From Verrucomicrobiota bacterium (GTDB lineage: Bacteria > Verrucomicrobiota > Verrucomicrobiia > Opitutales > Seribacteraceae), in the NCBI GenBank assembly GCA_014382645.1, contig JACNJI010000552.1, positions 1 to 19,952 of the forward strand: a DNA stretch of 19,952 nucleotides. The letters are read 5' to 3'. Each line of letters begins with the position of its first letter. Positions within the stretch are counted from its first letter, which is position 1. Under the pieces are notes generated by a model that worked only from the letters and a program-made list of their open reading frames with translations, was not told the DNA's origin and ran no database searches. Shown here piece by piece: positions 15,496 through 19,952 of this stretch. Position numbers and translations under genes: made by a program.

Positions 15496-17163
15496 GTGAT
15501 AAGGATTTCAGAAATCGACCCAGCCGTACCATTGCGGGCGCCATTGCTTTGGGTCCTGCTTCCATGGATCGGCGGGTTGGTCGCGGCGGATATCTTGATG
15601 CCACATGAGATTATGCCCGTTTTTGCCGTTGGCCTAGTTTTTTCTCTCGTAGGGATATGGGCCGTTGCGCGTCAAAAGTGTGCACGATGGTTGTGGGCTG
15701 TTTTCTTTATCGGAGGAGTATTCTGCCTGTCAGCCACGAGATACCTTCAAGTGGAAGGCTCTCGTAAAACTACATCTAACTTGCTCGACTTGCCCCAGCG
15801 AGAACTAGTTTTCGACATCCACATTGAGCGCCTCTTCGATCAAAAAAATGATTCGGTGAAGTTTTCCGGGCTTGGCCATGTTCGAGGGACACCCGATGTC
15901 CGACGTGATCTAATAGGCAAACGGATCTATTTTCGACTAGCCTGCAAAAATCAAGGCAACGAACCGATCGAAGGTGACAGAATACGGGCTTTGGGCGTGC
16001 TATATCCGATCCAAGATGGCGATGACAGTTCATTTACCCGCCTCCTTCTCGCCAAAGGCATCCAATACGAGTTTCGACGGGGTGAAATTTCAGAAAAGAT
16101 CGTTCCCGCAAGTTCATTCGCTCACTTTTGTCGTAATTCAAATCGAGACATTGAGAAACTGTTACGTTTCGGAGCCGAACCGGAAGACGAACTCGTCGCG
16201 GGAATTGCCGTCGCCATGCTTCTTGGGAAAAAAGCCGCAATCCCGCGGGATCAAAAAGAGCGCTTTATCCTCGCGGGAGCTATGCACCTTTTCGCCATAA
16301 GCGGTCTTCACATAGCCATCGTGGCTGGTTTGCTTATATTATTACTGCGACTGGTCCCTGGCCCGAGGTGGATTGAGACGGGCCTTATGTTGACCCTGTT
16401 ATACCTCTATGTCCAAATTACGGGTGGTACTCCGTCGGCCCAACGCGCTTTCATTATGATCGCGTTTTGGAAGGCTTCGGACATTGCGGGAATGAGGGGA
16501 GGGGCATTTCAGGCACTCGTAACTTCCGCATTGTTCGTGCTGGCAATAGACCCAGGGCAGTTTTGGGACAAAGGCTTTCAGCTTTCTTATGCCGTAGTCT
16601 TCTCCATAATTCTGTATGGTGGCCCTCTAGGACAAAGGCTGCAGGTTGCTTTGAGGCCTTGGCGATTCCTTTCGGATGAAGAATTATCGGGTCACCGCAA
16701 AGCAGGAGTTCAAATATGTCATTGGTTTTTTGGGGCTCTTGCCATAAGCACTGCGGCGACCTTGGCCAGTTCACCACTCGCCGCAGACGCCTTTGGAGTT
16801 TTTTCTCCGGGAGGTATTCTGTTGAATGTATTTCTTGTTTTTTTAGCCATTGGAGCAATTTGGTTGGCCGTGTTTTCCCTGCCGTTCGGGGCATGCGGTT
16901 TTGATTTTCTTCACGAAATCGATTGGTGCATCATACGATTGATGGATTTCCTCGTAAATTTCTTTATTAAAATTCCGGGCTTTTTCTATCGTGCGGAAGT
17001 GGAAGCCTCATGGGCGCCTGCAATAACTAGCTTCGCCTATCTCGGCGTATGCCTTGCATTAGCTCGCAGGTTGCCGTCATCATCTGCATTCGTCTTTTTT
17101 GCCGCACCGGCATGCATTGCCTTTTTTGTTGCATTTGGGACCAACCTGTCTTTGGGAAACTAA
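15496..17163 (+). CDS. comEC: ComEC/Rec2-type DNA uptake channel lacking the metallo-beta-lactamase domain
   Basis: ComEC is the inner-membrane channel that brings single-stranded DNA into the cytoplasm during natural transformation. Numbered from the GTG at 15496, the 555-residue protein has membrane helices at about 14-33, 40-55 and 65-80. An OB-like soluble segment follows at about 100-200. The Competence domain comes next, with HLFAISGLHIAI at 264-275, GTPSAQRAFIM and DPGQFWDKGFQLSYAVVF. It ends soon after the last helices. The C-terminal metallo-beta-lactamase domain of full-length ComEC (about 750-800 residues) is absent, with no frameshift visible at the end. The start is uncertain: an ATG at 15385 would overlap rarA, the first ATG after 15496 (15598) would cut the first helix, and GTG 15496 or TTG 15532 fit best. 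No Shine-Dalgarno is visible. Confidence 0.87.
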   Translation: MIRISEIDPAVPLRAPLLWVLLPWIGGLVAADILMPHEIMPVFAVGLVFSLVGIWAVARQKCARWLWAVFFIGGVFCLSATRYLQVEGSRKTTSNLLDLPQRELVFDIHIERLFDQKNDSVKFSGLGHVRGTPDVRRDLIGKRIYFRLACKNQGNEPIEGDRIRALGVLYPIQDGDDSSFTRLLLAKGIQYEFRRGEISEKIVPASSFAHFCRNSNRDIEKLLRFGAEPEDELVAGIAVAMLLGKKAAIPRDQKERFILAGAMHLFAISGLHIAIVAGLLILLLRLVPGPRWIETGLMLTLLYLYVQITGGTPSAQRAFIMIAFWKASDIAGMRGGAFQALVTSALFVLAIDPGQFWDKGFQLSYAVVFSIILYGGPLGQRLQVALRPWRFLSDEELSGHRKAGVQICHWFFGALAISTAATLASSPLAADAFGVFSPGGILLNVFLVFLAIGAIWLAVFSLPFGACGFDFLHEIDWCIIRLMDFLVNFFIKIPGFFYRAEVEASWAPAITSFAYLGVCLALARRLPSSSAFVFFAAPACIAFFVAFGTNLSLGN

Positions 17164-17167
17164 TGTT

Positions 17168-17443
17168 ATGAAAAGTGCATACGAATTAGCCATGGAGCGT
17201 TTTGACGGAGATGATGAATCCGAACCTCTCTCCAAAGACCAAAAAGCGGAAATTGCCGAAATCTCATCCAAATATAAGGCTAAGATCGCCGGTCGGACAA
17301 TATTCCTAGAAAAGAATATCGCGGACTCCATCGCCTCAGGTGACGAAGAGGGGGCGGATAAGATTCGCCAGCAAATCGCCTACGAAACCTCCACTCTGGA
17401 GGAAGAGGCCGAACAGGCCAAGGAGAGGGCTAGAAAAGGCTGA
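17168..17443 (+). CDS. Small conserved helical protein downstream of comEC
   Basis: This is a 91-residue soluble, highly charged protein starting MKSAYELAMERF. It is nearly all predicted helix, with heptad-like stretches at about 22-55 (LSKDQKAEIAEISSKYKA) and at 65-88 (rich in Glu, Lys and Ala), so it is probably a coiled coil. There is no signal peptide, membrane segment or cysteine. I do not know a function. The opening block looks familiar from verrucomicrobial hypothetical proteins, but I cannot verify that here. The frame extends 23 codons upstream into comEC. The ATG at 17168, four bases after the comEC stop, was chosen because the protein-like composition begins there, and the spacing suggests coupled translation with comEC. 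Confidence 0.82.
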   Translation: MKSAYELAMERFDGDDESEPLSKDQKAEIAEISSKYKAKIAGRTIFLEKNIADSIASGDEEGADKIRQQIAYETSTLEEEAEQAKERARKG

Positions 17444-17457
17444 AGCTTAGCTTGCCT
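17437..17457 (-). terminator. Possible weak terminator hairpin at the 3' ends of the comEC operon and araC
   Basis: AGGC (17437-17440) plus AAGC (17443-17446) pair with GCTT (17450-17453) plus GCCT (17454-17457), an eight-pair stem with a two-base bulge and a three-base loop. On the minus strand it is followed by TTTTCT, which fits a weak terminator for araC transcription, whose stop is about 135 bases upstream on that strand. On the plus strand the hairpin overlaps the stop of the small gene and has no T-run. The rest of 17444-17592 shows nothing I can name. Confidence 0.35.
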
Positions 17458-17592
17458 GAAACGACTTGGACATAATCCCACAAGGAGAGTGTCGCACAAC
17501 AACATTTAGCCGAACAACAAGTTTCTGCTTCGTGACTCGAACCAATGAGCCACATTCTGCTTAGAAAGAGAAGATGTAGAGCAACAAAAAAA

Positions 17593-18759
17593 TCAACTCC
17601 TCGAGTGAACGGGGAAGTCATCAGGTAGTTTTCTTGCGAACCAAAACCAAGTATTGCCCTTAGATATCGCAGAAAATTCCACGATCCTGTGCCCGCCCTC
17701 TTTTTTGCTGAGCCGAATGGTAATGTCTCTTAGGTTCTGCCCCTGAGTAATTTGGCCCAACGCTTCTCGACCGATTACCAAATCCTGCGGGTCTACAAAG
17801 TTAAAGAAGGGTTTGTCGATAAATTCGGTTGCCGACCACCCCAAAAACTCAGCCCACCCATCGCTATCGCCATGAAAAAAGACTTCGCCGTCCTTAACCT
17901 GGATGATTCCGCTGAAATCAGCATCTTGCGAAAGCTCATCTAAAGTAAACTCCCCGCGCATGCGAGACTGAGCGGTCGGATTCTTCATTTTGTGATAATG
18001 CCTAGGCGTAACTCCTACGCGCTTTTTAAAGGCTCTGTGAAAATAGTGTATACTCTCGAAACCGCAGTTTGCCGAAATTTCTTTTACGCTTACACGCACG
18101 TTTGACAACAAGGTCTTGGCGCGTTCAATGCGCTCGCGAATCAAGTCTTCAGTAGGGCTTACTCCAAATTCATTCTTGAAAAGGGCCGCAAAGCGACTCG
18201 AACTTAAATTTGCCAATCGTGCCATTTCCTCGATAGCCCAATGCTCGACCATCCGTTCGTGTACTTCAGCTCTTACCTCTCGAAGTACATGAGAGTGGTC
18301 GGAAGAAAAAGACGAGAGGTCGTCCTTTGCATAACGAGAAAGTTTCAGGATGAATTCCTCCAACGCCAAAGTGGCAATGCGTTCCCAATTGAGTTCGCGA
18401 CGCAAACTTTCGGTCTTCATCTTTTCAAATAAAGACGAGATGAAATGTGTTCGATAAGGATAAAAGACTTCATTCATCAAAAATCCGCCTGTGAGTGCAA
18501 TTTTTTCAGACGATGATCCTGAAAAGGTCAAATAGTCATTCGACCAACGATCTCCCGCCCCCCTATAATATTGCGGGTTCTGAGGAGTATACATTACGCA
18601 GGCCCCTGGCTCGGCTTCAGTCAGGCCAGAAGATGTTTTGACCAACGCTGGGCTAAGAAAATGTATGAATGTATATTCGTTGGAACCTTCGAGGATATCG
18701 ACCACATGGTTCTCCGAGTGCTCAACTGAGCTATCGCAATTGTTTATTTGTAGTTTCAC
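17593..18759 (-). CDS. AraC-family transcriptional regulator with C-terminal PAS-like domain
   Basis: This is a 388-residue regulator in three parts. Residues about 15-95 look like an AraC-type sensing (cupin-like) domain (EPGACVMYTPQNPQYY at 50-65). Residues about 160-258 hold the two helix-turn-helices of the AraC DNA-binding domain, including WAIEEMARLANLSSSRFAAL (174-193) and the signature AKTLLSNVRVSVKEISANCG followed by GFESIHYFHRAFKKRVGVTPRHY. Residues about 275-380 resemble a PAS domain (GEVFFHGDSDGWAEFLGWSA, then FIDKPFFNFVDPQD). A PAS after the DNA-binding domain is not the usual order. The start is GTG at 18759, preceded by a purine-rich AAAGAAGAAAAA tract; the next in-frame ATG is some 95 codons in and would delete the sensor. 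It is divergent from the small ribbon-helix-helix gene. The ligand and targets are unknown. Confidence 0.93.
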   Translation of the reverse strand: MKLQINNCDSSVEHSENHVVDILEGSNEYTFIHFLSPALVKTSSGLTEAEPGACVMYTPQNPQYYRGAGDRWSNDYLTFSGSSSEKIALTGGFLMNEVFYPYRTHFISSLFEKMKTESLRRELNWERIATLALEEFILKLSRYAKDDLSSFSSDHSHVLREVRAEVHERMVEHWAIEEMARLANLSSSRFAALFKNEFGVSPTEDLIRERIERAKTLLSNVRVSVKEISANCGFESIHYFHRAFKKRVGVTPRHYHKMKNPTAQSRMRGEFTLDELSQDADFSGIIQVKDGEVFFHGDSDGWAEFLGWSATEFIDKPFFNFVDPQDLVIGREALGQITQGQNLRDITIRLSKKEGGHRIVEFSAISKGNTWFWFARKLPDDFPVHSRS

Positions 18760-18771
18760 TTTTTCTTCTTT

Positions 18772-18785
18772 CTTTTGATTAAAAG
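18772..18785. promoter_or_regulatory. Inverted repeat CTTTT-GATT-AAAAG before the araC start
   Basis: A perfect 5-base inverted repeat with a GATT spacer lies 12 bases upstream of the araC GTG, inside its leader. It closely matches the core of the longer palindrome before the ribbon-helix-helix gene (CTTTT-ATT-AAAAG), differing by one inserted base in the spacer. It may be a shared operator, but short AT-rich repeats can also occur by chance. Confidence 0.4.
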
Positions 18786-18847
18786 CAGGGAATTGTATCC
18801 AGATTAAATTAACAGGATTAGTTCATCTCGAAAGCTTAAATGCTGCA

Positions 18848-18876
18848 CTGATACTGAAATGTTTAGTTTCTGTCAA
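18848..18876 (-). promoter_or_regulatory. Predicted sigma-70-type promoter of the araC gene
   Basis: On the minus strand TTGACA (18876-18871, full consensus -35) is followed after exactly 17 bases by TATCAG (18853-18848, four of six matches to the -10). Transcription would begin near 18841 and leave a leader of about 80 bases before the GTG at 18759. The spacing and perfect -35 make this the best promoter in the window. Confidence 0.6.
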
Positions 18877-18910
18877 TTGGATAAGGCAATCAATAGGTCG
18901 CATTTTTGTT

Positions 18911-18944
18911 TTGCATTTGGGCAGTCGATTCCTATTTATAAATA
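18911..18944 (+). promoter_or_regulatory. Possible promoter of the ribbon-helix-helix gene, with a palindromic -10 region
   Basis: TTGCAT (18911-18916) and TATTTA (18933-18938) are 16 bases apart on the plus strand. The -10 lies in a perfect 12-base palindrome, TATTTATAAATA (18933-18944). A start near 18945 would place the 23-base inverted repeat at 18961-18983 just inside the transcript. This is plausible but weaker than the araC promoter. Confidence 0.4.
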
Positions 18945-18960
18945 AACTTCTGCATTCTTT

Positions 18961-18983
18961 GTAATCTTTTATTAAAAGATTAC
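18961..18983. promoter_or_regulatory. Perfect 11-bp inverted repeat (likely operator) before the ribbon-helix-helix gene
   Basis: GTAATCTTTTA and TAAAAGATTAC are exact reverse complements around a single central T, 29 bases before the ATG at 19013. Ribbon-helix-helix regulators bind such symmetric sites as dimers and often repress their own genes, so autoregulation is a reasonable inference. The element would also form a stable hairpin in the mRNA leader. It is not followed by a T-run, so a terminator is unlikely. Confidence 0.6.
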
Positions 18984-19012
18984 GGAAAAACAAATCACAC
19001 GAAAATTAGAAA

Positions 19013-19261
19013 ATGACTGCTCGCAAAGCATCCAAACCCAAAAAAGAATCAAAATCGTTTACCACCCGAATCTCTTTGGAGACTTGGGAAAAGGTCGACT
19101 CATACAAAAAGTATGGCAACTGGAACACAAATCAGTTGATGAACCATGCGCTCCTCTCTTTCTTCGAAGTAATTGAATCCAAGGAGAAGAGCCCTAGATT
19201 ACCACTGATTTGCGAAACTTTGCGCGATCTTGTTTCACGCACCCGAGCACGCTTCAAGTAA
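19013..19261 (+). CDS. Small ribbon-helix-helix (Arc/CopG-like) DNA-binding protein
   Basis: The 82-residue protein has a very basic N-terminus (MTARKASKPKKESK). A short beta-strand follows (FTTRISL, 16-22), then a helix (ETWEKVDSYKKY, 23-34), a turn at GNWNT and a second helix (NQLMNHALLSFFEVI, 40-54). That is the strand-helix-helix order of Arc/CopG/MetJ regulators, in which paired strands enter the DNA major groove. The remaining 28 residues form a basic tail of unknown role. No toxin gene follows: the next gene is cysS 171 bases later, so this is probably a stand-alone regulator rather than an antitoxin. It is divergent from the araC-like gene, with a palindrome in its leader. No Shine-Dalgarno is visible. 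Confidence 0.75.
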   Translation: MTARKASKPKKESKSFTTRISLETWEKVDSYKKYGNWNTNQLMNHALLSFFEVIESKEKSPRLPLICETLRDLVSRTRARFK

Positions 19262-19264
19262 GGT

Positions 19265-19331
19265 ATTGCTGGCAAGAAATCTTCCTAGGTGTTATATTCT
19301 CCTCGCAATTGCGAATTGCTGGGAATTTCTT
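19265..19331. repeat. Repeat cluster downstream of the ribbon-helix-helix gene
   Basis: ATTGCTGG occurs directly repeated at 19265-19272 and 19315-19322. AAGAAAT (19274-19280) and ATTTCTT (19325-19331) are inverted. Between them GCAATT-GCG-AATTGC (19305-19319) is a perfect 6-base hairpin. The pieces could form a transcript end structure after the ribbon-helix-helix gene, but no T-run follows. The remainder of 19262-19432 holds no promoter I can call for cysS. Confidence 0.35.
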
Positions 19332-19432
19332 ACCTTGAGAGCATTGTAGAAGCGACAATAGGCCGAATAGAAATTTCAGGGTTCGAGTTTAGGTTTGCCC
19401 GCTCGAAAAGCTAATGCACCCTGCTTTGCATT

Positions 19433-19952
19433 ATGAGTGATGCGAAAGAAAATCATCTTTGCCTTCAGGACACGATGTCTAGGAGTAAGTGTAAAGTTTT
19501 TGCCGAAAAAGAAGGCGTGCTTCGATTCTACTGCTGTGGCCCGACTGTATACGGGGCGGCTCACATAGGAAATTTTCGAACATTTGCCGCTCAGGATTTA
19601 TTTCGAAGGGTCACGGAATACAATGGTTTGAAAACCTTGCATGTCCGCAACCTAACGGATGTCGACGACAAAACCATTCGCGACTCGATAAAGGCGGGGC
19701 AGCAGCTAAAGAAGTTCACCACATACTGGACAGACCGTTTTCATAACGACTGCGAGTCACTTGGTTTGCTAAAACCGCATGTCGAGCCTAGTGCGGTCGC
19801 CCATATAGCTCAACAGATTCAGCTAGTAGAGAAGCTTCTTCAACGCGGACACGCCTATACTGCAGAAGATGGTTCCGTATACTTTCGAATTTCCTCTTTT
19901 GGTGAATATGGCAAACTCTCGAAGCTGAAATCCCGAGATCTTTCTGCGGGAG
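19433..19952 (+). CDS. cysS: Cysteinyl-tRNA synthetase, N-terminal part (cut off by the window)
   Basis: This class I aminoacyl-tRNA synthetase charges tRNA-Cys. The visible 173 residues begin MSDAKENHLCLQDTMSRSKC and contain RFYCCGPTVYGAAHIGNFRTF at about 31-51. That holds the zinc-ligand cysteine of the CGPTVY block and the HIGH-type ATP motif in its HIGN form. It is followed by NLTDVDDKTIRDS (residues 75-87), GHAYTAEDGSVYF and FGEYGKLSKL, all typical of CysS. The ATG at 19433 is the first in frame after a TAA at 19412; LQDTMSRSK matches the family's usual N-terminal strand (LYDTLSRS). The KMSKS part and the tRNA-binding domain lie beyond the right edge. Confidence 0.95.
   Translation, partial: MSDAKENHLCLQDTMSRSKCKVFAEKEGVLRFYCCGPTVYGAAHIGNFRTFAAQDLFRRVTEYNGLKTLHVRNLTDVDDKTIRDSIKAGQQLKKFTTYWTDRFHNDCESLGLLKPHVEPSAVAHIAQQIQLVEKLLQRGHAYTAEDGSVYFRISSFGEYGKLSKLKSRDLSAG

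Noticed and set aside
17500..17560. Possible tRNA: the minus strand reads GGTTCGAGTC, like a T-loop
   Set aside because: The bases around it do not pair as a five-base T-stem, and no anticodon arm or acceptor stem with proper spacing can be drawn.
19013..19261. Antitoxin of a toxin-antitoxin pair
   Set aside because: The protein fold type fits, but no small toxin gene lies next to it; the neighbours are an AraC regulator and cysS.
1..19952. CRISPR array, insertion sequence, phage or genomic-island signs
   Set aside because: No regularly spaced repeats, transposase, integrase or tRNA-end duplication was seen; the gene content is core metabolism and information processing.

Overview
This window is ordinary chromosomal DNA with compact, mostly housekeeping genes. 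It was probably taken from a Verrucomicrobiota bacterium of the Opitutae type. That placement is an inference from the look of the proteins: a pyrR-pyrB-pyrC' cluster, a tail-specific protease of the long Prc type, a rhomboid with a short C-terminal tail domain, and a small 'KSAYELAMER' protein behind comEC. Shine-Dalgarno sequences are weak or absent before most genes. No rRNA, tRNA, insertion sequence, phage gene or CRISPR array was found, and no stretch longer than about 255 bases lacks a gene.

Layout. (1) 1-1226, plus strand: the 3' part of a large gene of unknown function that runs in from the left. (2) 8650-1197, minus strand: seven closely packed genes, HAD phosphatase > PD-(D/E)XK nuclease/XPD-like helicase > pyrR > pyrB > pyrC' > CPBP membrane protease > tsaE. 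Junctions are +26, +34, -4, -4, +18 and -11 bases, so this is probably one operon. Its core is the pyrRBC' cassette. The dihydroorotase gene has lost most of its metal and catalytic residues, so it is probably a structural partner of aspartate transcarbamoylase rather than an enzyme. (3) 8706-10651, plus strand: prfA-prmC, meaning release factor 1 and the methylase that modifies its GGQ motif. (4) 13002-10732 and 13988-13110, minus strand: a periplasmic Prc/Ctp protease and a rhomboid intramembrane protease. (5) 15451-14126, minus strand: rarA, divergent from (6) comEC plus a small coiled-coil-like gene at 15496-17443. This ComEC has the membrane channel but no C-terminal metallo-beta-lactamase domain. 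(7) 18759-17593, minus strand: an AraC-type regulator with a PAS-like domain after its DNA-binding domain, divergent from (8) a small ribbon-helix-helix protein at 19013-19261. (9) 19433 to the right edge: the start of cysS.

The part that looks most like an undescribed regulatory unit is 17593-19261. Two transcription factors diverge from a 253-base AT-rich region that holds a good minus-strand promoter, a plausible plus-strand promoter, a perfect 11-bp inverted repeat in front of the ribbon-helix-helix gene, and a second copy of that repeat's core (CTTTT-(G)ATT-AAAAG) directly in front of the araC start. The other points worth checking are the degenerate dihydroorotase, the nuclease-helicase fusion and the lactamase-less ComEC.
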